64,000 nucleotides of DNA from Corynebacterium spheniscorum (GCF_900113445.1 NZ_FOPJ01000001.1:284177-348176), one strand, 5' to 3'; shown: positions 15,662 through 25,200, counted from the stretch's first letter. Notes: generated from the sequence alone by a model not told the origin. Numbers and translations: made by a program.

Positions 15662-18600
15662 ATGAGCACCACAGACGACGTTCAACAGCCCACCGCGAAA
15701 TATAGTGCGCGGGAGCTAGCTGAAGCACTTCAGCAATTTGCTCCCACGGAGGAACAAGCTGCGATCATCGAATCCCCCCAGGGGCCGCTGCTAGTGGTTG
15801 CTGGCGCGGGTGCCGGCAAAACAGAAACCATGGCGGCTCGTGTGGTGTGGCTGGTCGCTAATGGTTTCTGCAGGCCTAGTGAGGTGTTGGGCTTAACCTT
15901 CACCCGCAAAGCAGCGCAACAACTCGCAAGCCGTATCCGTGCGCGCCTGCGTACGCTAGCCGGGACACCACTGATTAGGGATTTAGATCCTTCTGGTGAA
16001 CTACAGACTCTGGTGGAGTCCGAGAGCCCGACGGTCCTCACTTATGATGCCTACGCAGGACATTTGGTGCGTGAGTATGGTCTATTGCTTCCAGTGGAAC
16101 CCTCCGCCCGGATGATTCAGAAGACCGAGTATTACCAACTCATTGACCGTGTCCTCAGCGACTACCCGCATACGTTGACCGACGATAATTCACGGAAAAC
16201 CTGGTTGGAGCGGGTCTATGACCTATCCGTTGAGATGGATAGTCATCTGGTTTCCATAGAAGACTTACGCGGCGCTAACGCGGATTTCCAAAAGTTCCTC
16301 GACGGTGTGATTGCAGCACATAATGGCGAGTTAACTAATCCTGCAATCCGAGGTGCGGTTAAAGCGACCACGCAGCGCGAAGAACTAATCAACTTGGTGG
16401 AACGCTTGTGGGCCGAGATGGATGCCCGCCACCTGACTACCTTTGGGCGGCAAATGTCTGCAGCGGCCCGCCTTGCACAGCAATACCCAGTGGTACGTAA
16501 AGGCGAGCGCAATCGCTTCAAAGTCGTCATGCTAGACGAATATCAAGACACCAGCCATAGTCAGCGCATTCTCCTATCTAAGCTTTTTGCTGGTAAAGAC
16601 TCCGATGCCGACACCCCTACCACGATCACCGCGGTCGGCGACCCGATGCAAGCCATCTACGGCTGGCGTGGAGCCACCGCCAACAACTTGCTGTGCTTCT
16701 TAAATGACTTCGCCGTTGATGGGAAACCTGCGGAGAAGAAAGAACTCATTCGCAGTTGGCGTAACCCCAAGCTCGTCCTTCAGTTGGCCAATATGGTCTC
16801 TGATGACCTACTTAATGTCGAAGGATCAGAGCGACCGGTGCAGCCGCTGGAACCTCGGCCCGATGCAGCTCCAGGGGACGTGAACTTGGCATGGTTCCCC
16901 ACGCCTCAGCAGGAAATAGCGTATGTGGCGGATTATATGGCTGACCTTTATCGAGAGAAGAAATCTCAAGGTAAAAAATTCACCGGGGCCATCTTGGTTC
17001 GCAATAACAGTCATTCACGTCCGATCGAAGTGGCTTTGGCACAAAGGGGAATTCCCTTTGAAACCGGATCCCTTAATGGCTTGCTCAATATTCCGGAGGT
17101 GGCCGATGTCGTCGCCGTGGCGACGATGCTGGTCAATCCCGCAGCCGATCCGTCGGCACTAAGGATCCTGGCCGGCCCCCATGTGGGACTCGGTGTGGCA
17201 GATATTAAGGCCCTGGCTAAGCGGGCTAAGAGCCTTAACCGCCAAAGCCAGCCCAAGTCGGAAGACGCCACAATCGAAACGGATGCGGTCGAAGCAAGTG
17301 TCGGTTCAGGTCCAGCCATGGACAAGCTTCGTGAAATTATTGCGGAAACAACCGCAATCGATGCTGTTGACTCCGCACGTCTAGTAGATGCGATTGCGGA
17401 CCTGGGGCCGGCCAGCAATTACAGCGAGGAAGGATACGAGCGCCTCAAGCGACTTTCCGCTGAGCTGCGATACCTGCGTACCCATTGCCTCAATAGCCCA
17501 CTTCCTGAACTTTTCATGGAGATTCAGCGGGTGATTGGGCTACGTGCTGAAGTTGAGGCACGACTGCAGGACCGTAGTGGGACCGCGCATCTGGATCGTC
17601 TTCAGGAAGAAGTCGAAAACTATGTCAATGGTGCCGATGCACTAGGGGAGCAAGCCAGTTTAGGAGGACTGCTCAGGTTCTTTGGGGCCGCCGAAACCTT
17701 CGATAAAGGGCTCGAGCCCGGCGAAGTCTCCGTGCAATCCAACCGTGTGCAGATTCTCACTGCGCATAAGGCCAAGGGCTTGGAGTGGGATGCAGTGGCA
17801 GTGATGCACTGTTCCGACAATGTCTGGGCAAAGGACAAAGCTTCTCAATGGCTCACCAACGCATCGTTGCTTCCCGCGCATTTGCGGGGCGATGCGGAAA
17901 AGACAACAGGGGTAGGAATTGCTATCCCGAATTACCCGACGCCAGATCTAACCGGGGTTGTAAAAGCAGCTGATCTTAATAAGGCGAAGGAGGCGTATTC
18001 TGCAGCGCTCCGCGCTCACAAGAATCGGGAAGAAGAACGACTCTTTTATGTCGCGATGACCCGAACGGAACGAGCTTTAGTTCTCACCGGTTCCTCTCTA
18101 CGGGAAGGCGCGATTTATGGAACCGATAGCCAAGGCCTTCTTCCGGTTTATTCCCCGTTTGAAGAGTTGAAGAACTATGTGGAATCAACTCACCCGGAGT
18201 GCATCGCAACCTGGACAGAGCTGGAAAAATTCTCGGACCTGCAATTGCCGGAAGGCTATGCCATCGATGGAACCTTCCCCAGCCTGAACCCCACCGATGG
18301 TGTACTCGCTGGCGCCGCAGCTGTGCGCAGCATGTTGGATGAATCCGCCAACACCAAGGACCTTCCGGAAGCAGACAACAGCAGTGAGCTAGCTGGCCTG
18401 TGGGAACAAGAAGTCAACGCCCTGATTGAGGAACACCTCAATAATCAGCGCGATACCTTGGAAGTTCCGCTCATCGACGAACTGACCGCCAGCGACATGG
18501 TGGCACTTAAGGCCAACCCGGATGACTTCACCCGTAGGCTGATCCGTCCGGTGCCCTTCAAGCCCAACCGCTACGCCAAGCGGGGTACCGCCTTCCACCT

Positions 18601-19117
18601 CTGGCTAGAACAACGCTTCGCCGGTGACATCCCGCTTTTCGATGAGGATGAAATCCTCGGCATGGGTGAAGGCGATATGGAACCCGAGAAGCTCGAACAG
18701 CTCAAGGAAAACTACTTGGCCAGCCCCTGGGCGCAGCGCACCCCGGAGTATGTGGAGCACCCCTTCGAAGTCCGCATTGGTCGCAATGTGATGCGTGGCC
18801 GTATCGACGCCATCTTCCGCGATGAAGAAACCGGCGGCTGGCTCGTCCTCGACTGGAAGACCGGCCGGGTGCCCGAAGGCGCCCAAATGGCTGCCGCGGA
18901 ATACCAGCTGGCAGTCTATGCCGCCGCGTGGAAGGAATGGATCAACGATGGTGCCCCCATCCGCGCAGCCTTCCACTATGTGGCCAAGGACTACACGCAC
19001 TATGTGAATGACGTCCCCACCAAGGAAGACCTCGTGGACTTCCTCCACAACACGGTTCTCGGCAAACCCCGCACCCTGGTAGAGGAGGAAACCCCAGAAC
19101 CGGAAGACAACAAATAG
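15662..19117 (+). CDS. adnB: AdnB, UvrD-like helicase-nuclease subunit
   Basis: 1151 residues from ATG 15662 (MSTTDDVQQ); a TTG at 15626 would add 12 residues. Complete SF1 motor: GAGAGKTETM (about residue 49), LDEYQDTSHSQ (about 291), GDPMQAIYGWRGA (about 327), LTAHKAKGLEWDAV and LFYVAMTRTERAL. C-terminal RecB-family nuclease: MRGRIDAIFRDEETGG (about 1046), LVLDWKTGR (about 1064) and EYQLAVYAAAW with the expected catalytic Asp-Lys pair. This is the principal motor of AdnAB. A 15-bp stem-loop follows the stop. Function by homology is strong; activity here is inferred. Confidence 0.93.
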   Translation: MSTTDDVQQPTAKYSARELAEALQQFAPTEEQAAIIESPQGPLLVVAGAGAGKTETMAARVVWLVANGFCRPSEVLGLTFTRKAAQQLASRIRARLRTLAGTPLIRDLDPSGELQTLVESESPTVLTYDAYAGHLVREYGLLLPVEPSARMIQKTEYYQLIDRVLSDYPHTLTDDNSRKTWLERVYDLSVEMDSHLVSIEDLRGANADFQKFLDGVIAAHNGELTNPAIRGAVKATTQREELINLVERLWAEMDARHLTTFGRQMSAAARLAQQYPVVRKGERNRFKVVMLDEYQDTSHSQRILLSKLFAGKDSDADTPTTITAVGDPMQAIYGWRGATANNLLCFLNDFAVDGKPAEKKELIRSWRNPKLVLQLANMVSDDLLNVEGSERPVQPLEPRPDAAPGDVNLAWFPTPQQEIAYVADYMADLYREKKSQGKKFTGAILVRNNSHSRPIEVALAQRGIPFETGSLNGLLNIPEVADVVAVATMLVNPAADPSALRILAGPHVGLGVADIKALAKRAKSLNRQSQPKSEDATIETDAVEASVGSGPAMDKLREIIAETTAIDAVDSARLVDAIADLGPASNYSEEGYERLKRLSAELRYLRTHCLNSPLPELFMEIQRVIGLRAEVEARLQDRSGTAHLDRLQEEVENYVNGADALGEQASLGGLLRFFGAAETFDKGLEPGEVSVQSNRVQILTAHKAKGLEWDAVAVMHCSDNVWAKDKASQWLTNASLLPAHLRGDAEKTTGVGIAIPNYPTPDLTGVVKAADLNKAKEAYSAALRAHKNREEERLFYVAMTRTERALVLTGSSLREGAIYGTDSQGLLPVYSPFEELKNYVESTHPECIATWTELEKFSDLQLPEGYAIDGTFPSLNPTDGVLAGAAAVRSMLDESANTKDLPEADNSSELAGLWEQEVNALIEEHLNNQRDTLEVPLIDELTASDMVALKANPDDFTRRLIRPVPFKPNRYAKRGTAFHLWLEQRFAGDIPLFDEDEILGMGEGDMEPEKLEQLKENYLASPWAQRTPEYVEHPFEVRIGRNVMRGRIDAIFRDEETGGWLVLDWKTGRVPEGAQMAAAEYQLAVYAAAWKEWINDGAPIRAAFHYVAKDYTHYVNDVPTKEDLVDFLHNTVLGKPRTLVEEETPEPEDNK

Positions 19118-19134
19118 TTCGCGTTGAGCGAGAA

Positions 19135-19185
19135 GCTGTGCACCCCGCCACCATGGCAGACAAAACCCGGGGCGGGGTGCACAGC
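19135..19185 (+). terminator. Large stem-loop after adnB
   Basis: Perfect 15-bp inverted repeat GCTGTGCACCCCGCC / GGCGGGGTGCACAGC with a 21-nt loop, 17 bp after the adnB stop. There is no T-run behind it, so it may be a weak or Rho-assisted terminator or an mRNA-stabilising hairpin. Confidence 0.55.
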
Positions 19186-19268
19186 CGTGCCTGCCTTATC
19201 CCCACCCCAGAACCATGGGGTAGGGAAGCGCGGGCACTACACTCATCGCCATGGTGTCCATGTGTTTA

Positions 19269-19326
19269 AACCACACCTGTTTTTAGCACCGAGCGATACC
19301 ACGTTCGCGCTAAGGTCAACAGGTGT
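19269..19326 (+). ncRNA. Structured leader candidate before the K+ channel gene
   Basis: Outer arms CCACACCTGT (19269) and ACAGGTGTGG (19317) are a perfect 10-bp inverted repeat; inside them TTAGC and GCTAA can also pair. It lies 83 bp before the channel start. It could be a cis-acting RNA or a mobile-element scar. No known riboswitch was recognised. Confidence 0.35.
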
Positions 19327-19408
19327 GGGGCAACTGCATAAGACACACCGCACCCCCGCGGGATAACACCGAGACATCCACGTACACCTCGCATGTGAAG
19401 GGCAAAAG

Positions 19409-20488
19409 ATGGCGAAGAGGCTGCGCGATAAACTCCCCGGTACTACCGGCGAACTCAATAAAATGCCGGACCATGCTCTCACCGGCATTATCCGCATCCC
19501 CGTTGGCCCGGTGCTCAGCCCCTGGTGGCTGATCGCCAAACGCTGCGTCTACGCCGTTGTTTTGCTCTTCATTGTGGCCTGCATTGTCTACTCAGATAAA
19601 GACGGCTACACCGAAGAGCTCACCTTCATTGATGCCTTCTACTACTCAACGGTGTCACTATCGACCACCGGTTACGGTGATATCACCCCGGTTACCCAAT
19701 CAGCTCGACTGATTAATATCATCGTCATCACCCCGATGCGCGTCGCCTTCGTTATCCTCCTAGTCGGCACCACCTTATCGGTGCTCACCGAGGAATCCCG
19801 GCGATCGCTACAAATCCAAAGTTGGAGGAAACGAGTGCGCAACCACACCATCGTCGTGGGCTATGGAACCAAAGGCCGTTCCGCAGTCTCCGCACTACTT
19901 GCGGACGGTGTTTCCCCCAACCAAATCGTGGTCATCGACACCGACCGCGCCGCCCTATCGCGCGCCGAAAACCAAGGCCTCGTCACCGTCTACGGCTCCG
20001 CCACCAAAGCCGACGTCCTCAAACTCGCCGGCGTGAACCGCGCCCGCGCCGTGGTGGTCGCCCCCAACCTCGACGACACCGCCGTGCTGGTCACACTCTC
20101 CGTACGTGAAATTGCACCCAGCGCAATGATTGTCGCCAGCGTGCGTGAGCAAGAAAACCAACACCTGCTGGAACAATCCGGGGCGGACTCAGTAGTCATC
20201 TCCTCCGAAACCGCCGGACGCATGCTTGGGCTGGCAACCGTCACCCCCTCCGTGGTGGAGATGATGGAAGACTTGCTCTCTCCAGATGAAGGCTTCTCCG
20301 TGGCCGAGCGCGCCATCACTGAAGATGAAGTGGGTGCTAACCCCCGCCACCTCGCCGATATTGTGCTTGGTGTGGTGCGCTCCGGTGAGCTTTATCGCAT
20401 CGACTCCCCAGAAGCAGAAACCGTTGAACCCGGTGATCGCCTGCTCTACATCCGCCGCGTGTTCCGCGAAGATGTGAAGCGTCCGTGA
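19409..20488 (+). CDS. Potassium channel with TrkA-N/RCK regulatory domain
   Basis: 359 residues. One pore unit is visible: TM1 (AKRCVYAVVLLFIVACIVY), the pore loop with selectivity filter STTGYGDITPV (about residues 83-93), and TM2 (VAFVILLVGTTLSVL). The cytoplasmic RCK_N Rossmann fold follows (HTIVVGYGTKGRSAVSALL, VVIDTDRAAL, VYGSATKADVLKLAGV) and then an RCK_C domain to the end. RCK channels are tetramers gated by ions or nucleotides; the C. glutamicum relative is CglK. The stop overlaps nudC by 4 bp, and uvrD2 follows, the same order as Rv3200c-Rv3198c. Confidence 0.92.
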   Translation: MAKRLRDKLPGTTGELNKMPDHALTGIIRIPVGPVLSPWWLIAKRCVYAVVLLFIVACIVYSDKDGYTEELTFIDAFYYSTVSLSTTGYGDITPVTQSARLINIIVITPMRVAFVILLVGTTLSVLTEESRRSLQIQSWRKRVRNHTIVVGYGTKGRSAVSALLADGVSPNQIVVIDTDRAALSRAENQGLVTVYGSATKADVLKLAGVNRARAVVVAPNLDDTAVLVTLSVREIAPSAMIVASVREQENQHLLEQSGADSVVISSETAGRMLGLATVTPSVVEMMEDLLSPDEGFSVAERAITEDEVGANPRHLADIVLGVVRSGELYRIDSPEAETVEPGDRLLYIRRVFREDVKRP

Positions 20489-21435
20489 CCCACGGCAACA
20501 CCCCCTTCTCTGCCGACAAGGAGCACCCACACAACCCCCCACGCTTCTTCCTGCTCGATAGCGAAGACCGCTTCGCCTACCATCTAGCGGACCTCCAACC
20601 ACTCCTGCTGAGCCACGTGCCGGCCAAAGCAGCCACCACCGGCCCAAAGGTAAAGCTCGCGCCAGGCCTCTACGCTCAGCGCAGCACCCCAGGAACCCTA
20701 GAGCACCTAGTAAGCACCAACCCCTTGCTGGCTACCGGCACGCTAAGAGAATGGGCCAGCCACCCCTTGGTCTCCAAAGCAGCGGTGCTACTCAAACACC
20801 GCGAAACAACTCTTTTCGATCCCCGCGATGGCTCATCTTTAAGCTTCGATGACTCCGGCATTATTGCCCGCGGCCAAGAAGGCACCGGGCAGCCGATCTT
20901 CCCGCGCATTGATCCAGCCGTCATCGGGCTAGTGGAATGCCCCAGCGAAAAGCGCATCCTGTTAGCCCGCAACCGGCACCGTGGCCGCAACCACTACTTT
21001 TCGCTTATCGCAGGATACGTGGATCCCGGAGAAAACCTCGAAGACGCCATGACCCGCGAAATCGCGGAAGAAACCGCCTACCACGCCAGCATTGTGCGCT
21101 ACCTAGGCTCCCAATCCTGGGCACCTGGTGGTTCCATCATGATGGGGTTTTATTGCCATGTCACCGATACCCAACCACGTGGTGAAGGCGATGGGGAGCT
21201 GGCAGAAATCCGCTGGCTCAGCAGGCAAGAATTATCCTCGGTAGCCTTACCAGGCAAGGGCTCCATTGCCCGACGCATTATTGATAGTTGGTGGTTCGGT
21301 GGCCTAGCCGAGGGCCGCGAGATTTTCGCGCCGCACATCGCAGCTGATCCTGCACCACATACCGCGCAGCACCACAGCACCGCAGCACCACCACCAACAA
21401 CAACACCCACCGGGGGGAAGGGGACAACAGGATAA
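20485..21435 (+). CDS. nudC: NUDIX hydrolase, NudC-type NAD+ diphosphatase
   Basis: 316 residues from a GTG overlapping the channel gene. NudC cleaves NAD(H) to NMN and AMP and can remove NAD caps from RNA. The Nudix box is present at about residues 178-200 (GYVDPGENLEDAMTREIAEETAY, with Ala at the usual Gly). Upstream, FPRIDPAVIGLVECP matches the NudC core. The zinc-ribbon cysteines of E. coli NudC are absent, and the SQPWPFP signature reads SQSWAPGGS. The C-terminus is Pro/Thr-rich and abuts uvrD2 with no gap. NudC by synteny and fold; NAD preference is less sure because of the altered signature. Confidence 0.85.
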   Translation: MTHGNTPFSADKEHPHNPPRFFLLDSEDRFAYHLADLQPLLLSHVPAKAATTGPKVKLAPGLYAQRSTPGTLEHLVSTNPLLATGTLREWASHPLVSKAAVLLKHRETTLFDPRDGSSLSFDDSGIIARGQEGTGQPIFPRIDPAVIGLVECPSEKRILLARNRHRGRNHYFSLIAGYVDPGENLEDAMTREIAEETAYHASIVRYLGSQSWAPGGSIMMGFYCHVTDTQPRGEGDGELAEIRWLSRQELSSVALPGKGSIARRIIDSWWFGGLAEGREIFAPHIAADPAPHTAQHHSTAAPPPTTTPTGGKGTTG

Positions 21436-23487
21436 ATGATTAACCTCAACGAGCTTGATGATGACCAACGCGTAGCAGCCACCGCACCGCGCGGCCCGGT
21501 CTGTATTCTTGCTGGCGCGGGCACCGGCAAAACTCGCACGATTACCTACCGCATTGCACACCTTATTGACCAAGGCCAAGCCAACCCCAACCGCGTCCTA
21601 GCAGTCACCTTCACTGCCCGCGCCGCCGGGGAGATGCGCCACCGCCTGCACACCATGGGCATCGGTGGGGTCCAAGCCCGCACCTTCCACGCCGCCGCCC
21701 GCCGCCAACTCAGCTACTTCTGGCCCCAAATCGCCGGCGACCTGCCTTGGAAACTGCTTGATAATAAATTCCCGCTGGTAGGCCGCGCGGTACGTTCACT
21801 GCGCCTGGATTCCTCCACCGAATCGGTGCGCGATATCTTAGCCGAAATTGAGTGGGCCAAAGCCTCTCTAGTCACCCCTGAAAAATACCCGGAAGCCATT
21901 AAAAACACTGATCGCACCCCGCCGATTAATGCCGAGAAAATCGCGGAATGCTATCGCCGCTATGAGCAAGCCAAAATCTCGCCCGAAGGTGTCCTCCTCG
22001 ACTTCGATGACCTACTGGTCCACACCGCCGGGGCACTAGAAAACTCCCCAGCAGTAGCCGAAGAATTCCGCGAGCAATACCGCACCTTCGTGGTGGATGA
22101 ATACCAGGACGTCACCCCCTTACAACAACGCGTCCTGGAAGCCTGGCTAGGGGAGCGCGATGACCTTACGGTGGTCGGCGACGCCAACCAAACCATTTAC
22201 TCCTTTACCGGCGCCACCCCGGACTATTTGCTGAACTTCTCACGCACCTATCCACATGCCACGGTGGTGAAACTCCAGCGCGACTATCGCTCCACCCCAC
22301 AAGTCACAGAGCTGGCCAATAAGGTCATTGCCAAAGCCACCGGAAGGGTAGCGGGCACCCGCCTCAAACTTGAAGGCATGCGCCCCGATGGCCCTGAGCC
22401 CACCTTCACCGGCTACGCCGATGAACCCAGCGAAGCCCGCGAGGTCGCCGGAAAAATCCTTAGCCTGCTCAACGAGGGTGTTCCCGCCAGCGAAATCGCG
22501 GTGCTCTACCGCATTAATGCACAATCCGCGGTATTTGAACAAGCACTCTCCGATGCCGGCATTGTCTACCAGGTTCGCGGTGGCGAAGGCTTCTTCAAAC
22601 GCCCCGAGGTCCGCCAAGCCATGACCCAACTCATGCGCGCGAGCCAACGCTCGGACCTTATCAATGACCCCATTAAAGTCACCCGCGCTGTCCTCGCGGA
22701 ACAAGGGCTTACCCCCAGCGAACCAGAAGGCGCCCAAGCCCGCGAACGCTGGCAGCTGCTTAATGCACTCGCCGAGCTGGTAGAAGAAATCGTGCACGCC
22801 ATCCCGGATCTTGATCTGGAAGGCGTCATGCGCGAGCTCCACCGCCGCATGGAAGCTAAACACCCACCCACCGTCGAAGGGGTGACCCTGGCTTCCCTGC
22901 ATGCCGCCAAGGGCTTGGAATGGGATGCGGTTTTCTTAGTTGGCTTGGTCGAAAACACCTTGCCCATTAGCCACGCCATTAAAGCCGGGGACTACCAGAT
23001 CGAAGAGGAACGCCGGCTTTTCTACGTGGGCCTTACCCGCGCCCGCGAACACCTGCACTGCTCCTGGGCTTCCGCCCGCCAAGAAGGCGGCCGCGCGTCT
23101 CGCAAACCCTCCCGCTTCCTCGATGGCTTCATCCCCGAAAAAGACATCCCCGCCACTGTCCCACCACGCTCGGTACGCCCCAAACGCTGCCGGGTATGCG
23201 GCGCACCCCTAGAAACCCCCACCGCGAAGGTGCTCCGCCGCTGCGAGAGTTGTCCCTCTGATGCCGATGAGGCAGTCTTCGAGGGCCTACGTGCCTGGCG
23301 TTCTGAAACCGCAAAAGAACTCAGCGTGCCGGCCTACATTGTCTTCACCGACGCCACCTTAATGGCCCTGGCAGAAGCCATGCCCGAAACCCCAGAAGAA
23401 CTCCTCGACATTAGCGGCATTGGTCCGGCCAAAGCCCAACAATTCGGCGAAGATATTCTCGCCACCATCGCCGGATTCTCCCGCTAA
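21436..23487 (+). CDS. uvrD2: UvrD2-type SF1 DNA helicase with HRDC domain
   Basis: 683 residues, starting on the base after the nudC stop. Motor motifs: ILAGAGTGKTRTITYR (about residues 24-39), AVTFTARAAGEM, VVDEYQDVTPLQQ (about 218), VVGDANQTIYSFTGA, LQRDYRSTPQV, LASLHAAKGLEWDAVFLVG and LFYVGLTRAREHL. A tetracysteine pattern C..C...C..C (CRVCG and CESC, about 583-605) and a C-terminal HRDC domain ending DISGIGPAKAQQFGEDIL are diagnostic of UvrD2, which is essential in M. tuberculosis. It is a 3'-5' helicase of genome maintenance. Confidence 0.93.
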   Translation: MINLNELDDDQRVAATAPRGPVCILAGAGTGKTRTITYRIAHLIDQGQANPNRVLAVTFTARAAGEMRHRLHTMGIGGVQARTFHAAARRQLSYFWPQIAGDLPWKLLDNKFPLVGRAVRSLRLDSSTESVRDILAEIEWAKASLVTPEKYPEAIKNTDRTPPINAEKIAECYRRYEQAKISPEGVLLDFDDLLVHTAGALENSPAVAEEFREQYRTFVVDEYQDVTPLQQRVLEAWLGERDDLTVVGDANQTIYSFTGATPDYLLNFSRTYPHATVVKLQRDYRSTPQVTELANKVIAKATGRVAGTRLKLEGMRPDGPEPTFTGYADEPSEAREVAGKILSLLNEGVPASEIAVLYRINAQSAVFEQALSDAGIVYQVRGGEGFFKRPEVRQAMTQLMRASQRSDLINDPIKVTRAVLAEQGLTPSEPEGAQARERWQLLNALAELVEEIVHAIPDLDLEGVMRELHRRMEAKHPPTVEGVTLASLHAAKGLEWDAVFLVGLVENTLPISHAIKAGDYQIEEERRLFYVGLTRAREHLHCSWASARQEGGRASRKPSRFLDGFIPEKDIPATVPPRSVRPKRCRVCGAPLETPTAKVLRRCESCPSDADEAVFEGLRAWRSETAKELSVPAYIVFTDATLMALAEAMPETPEELLDISGIGPAKAQQFGEDILATIAGFSR

Positions 23488-23500
23488 CTCAGCGGTGCTT

Positions 23501-24466
23501 CTAGATCCGCCGCGCATCATGGCATACCGGGCAACGCGGATGCGGCCTAAACTCCCGCCGCGTTTCCGGCTGCTCCCCAAACACATCAACGCTCAACATG
23601 GTGCCTGCCTGCGGCCGCCACACTGGTTGCACCCCCGGTGGGGGATCGCGGTGCGGCCGCAATAAATCCAAGACCACCCCCACACAGCGTGCCGCCGTGG
23701 CACTTACCGCCACCGGGTTGCGGCTGGTCGATTGCGTGCCCGTGAGCTGCGTTAACACCCGATAATGGCAAGGATCCGCCGCCGCAGCATAAAGATCCAT
23801 ACATAGCGGGCACGGCCCCGCACCCCGAATATGCAGCGGACCGATCTGCCCACGCCCATCACTAATACTCACCGGAATCCACGTCGAGGTCCGCGCCGAA
23901 AGCGCTGGGGCAAAAAGCCGGGTATGCGACCCACGATCCACCACCACAATTGGTCGCGGATCCACCCCCATGGTGCGGGCATAAAGAAATTGCAATTCCG
24001 AACCATCATCCCCTACCCGTTGAACTCCCACATTATGGGCAAGAAATAGCCTGGTGAGTTCTTCCGCTAATTCCCCATGCCCCAAAAGCGTTAAGTCCGC
24101 CCGCTCATCTGGTGCCACATAAGCCCGCGCATTCTGGTACTCGCTGCGTTTATGCAGCACTCGATAAAGCAATAATTCCTCAATCACCCCCAGCGCGCGT
24201 TCCTCAGATAACTCCACATGTTCTACTAAGTGCGTCACTAAGTGCTGTACTGGAACTCCCGCAGCGGTTTTCTGCGACAGTATCTGCACCAATTGTGAAG
24301 CCCGCGGACTATATATAATCCCAGCTTGGCGGGCATTTAAACCAAATTGCACATGCTCTTCATCACGCAACAACACGGCCGCGGCGGGCGCTAAACACAC
24401 CCAATCCTGTGCCTGCAGTGCACCCAGCGCGCGCGTATCCACGGGCGCGGAAAATGAGACCCCCAA
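23501..24466 (-). CDS. TOMM/cyclodehydratase-like (ThiF-related) protein, Rv3196 type
   Basis: 321 residues from a TTG preceded by GGAAGG; a GTG at 24442 would shorten it by 8. The C-terminal half resembles the E1-like/cyclodehydratase domain of azole-peptide maturation proteins: LTLLGHGELAEELTRLF, IVVVDRGSHTRLFAPAL, IGPLHIRGAGPCPLCMDLYAAAADPCHYRVLTQL, and a final CPVCHDARRI. The CPLC and CPVC pairs probably bind zinc. No precursor peptide, YcaO or dehydrogenase gene is nearby. Its place between uvrD2 and the M48-like gene is conserved in actinobacteria, so it is probably a resident gene of unknown role rather than part of a RiPP cluster. Confidence 0.75.
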   Translation of the reverse strand: MGVSFSAPVDTRALGALQAQDWVCLAPAAAVLLRDEEHVQFGLNARQAGIIYSPRASQLVQILSQKTAAGVPVQHLVTHLVEHVELSEERALGVIEELLLYRVLHKRSEYQNARAYVAPDERADLTLLGHGELAEELTRLFLAHNVGVQRVGDDGSELQFLYARTMGVDPRPIVVVDRGSHTRLFAPALSARTSTWIPVSISDGRGQIGPLHIRGAGPCPLCMDLYAAAADPCHYRVLTQLTGTQSTSRNPVAVSATAARCVGVVLDLLRPHRDPPPGVQPVWRPQAGTMLSVDVFGEQPETRREFRPHPRCPVCHDARRI

Positions 24467-24621
24467 AAAATTTTCCTTCCCCCCAAAAAATTCTTAAGCC
24501 ATATTGCACCACATTTCTCCCGCATGCGCTAGAGGCGCCCCGTGCTAGACCAGCATAGGAAGCTTTCTCGAGATCGGGGTCCCCGCAGGCAGGCACAGAT
24601 AGGACTAGGCTCCAGGGATTA

Positions 24622-25200
24622 ATGAATGCCACGCCTGATCCCCAGAAGAACGCGAGTATGCCGAACACTCACCCCATCGTTGGCCCGGCCGGCCCAGAAG
24701 ATTTCCCCATCAAGGTGATTCGTTCCCCCAAACGCACTCGCACCATGGCCGCACGCTGGGTGGATGGTGTTTTAGAGATCCGTATCCCCGCTACCTTAAG
24801 CGTCCAAGCAGAAGCCGAAGCGATTAAAGATTTACGCCGCCGGGCCCTTAAACGCTCTCCCTATGCCCGCGCGCACCGCAGCGATGCTGAGCTCGTGGCC
24901 CGCGCACATGAGTTGAACGCGAAATATTTAGAAAACCGCGCCACCATTGGGGTGATCCGCTGGGTGACTAATCAAAATAAACGCTGGGCTTCTTGTACTA
25001 CCGCAACCGCAGAAATCCGGGTCAGCCACCGCCTGCAGCTGGTCCCGGATTATGTGCTGGATGCCGTTTTAGTGCATGAGCTGGTGCACACCTTCATCCC
25101 CAATCATTCCCAGGAGTTTTATTCCTGGGCTGATCGGGTGGCTTTCGCGGAGCGTGCCCGCGGCTACCTAGAGGCCTACCAACGCTTCGGGCAGTCCTAG
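24622..25200 (+). CDS. YgjP/SprT-like metallohydrolase (DUF45 family)
   Basis: 192 residues. The zinc motif is plain: LVHELVHTFIPNHSQEFYSW (HELxH plus a distal His). An N-terminal IRSPKRTRTMAARWVDGVLEIRIPA strand region and the WVTNQNKRWASCTTATAEIRVSHRL block are typical of this family. AGGG precedes the ATG; a second ATG at 24658 is possible. Its stop overlaps the convergent DUF2342 gene by 4 bp. Substrates of the family are poorly known. Confidence 0.88.
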   Translation: MNATPDPQKNASMPNTHPIVGPAGPEDFPIKVIRSPKRTRTMAARWVDGVLEIRIPATLSVQAEAEAIKDLRRRALKRSPYARAHRSDAELVARAHELNAKYLENRATIGVIRWVTNQNKRWASCTTATAEIRVSHRLQLVPDYVLDAVLVHELVHTFIPNHSQEFYSWADRVAFAERARGYLEAYQRFGQS

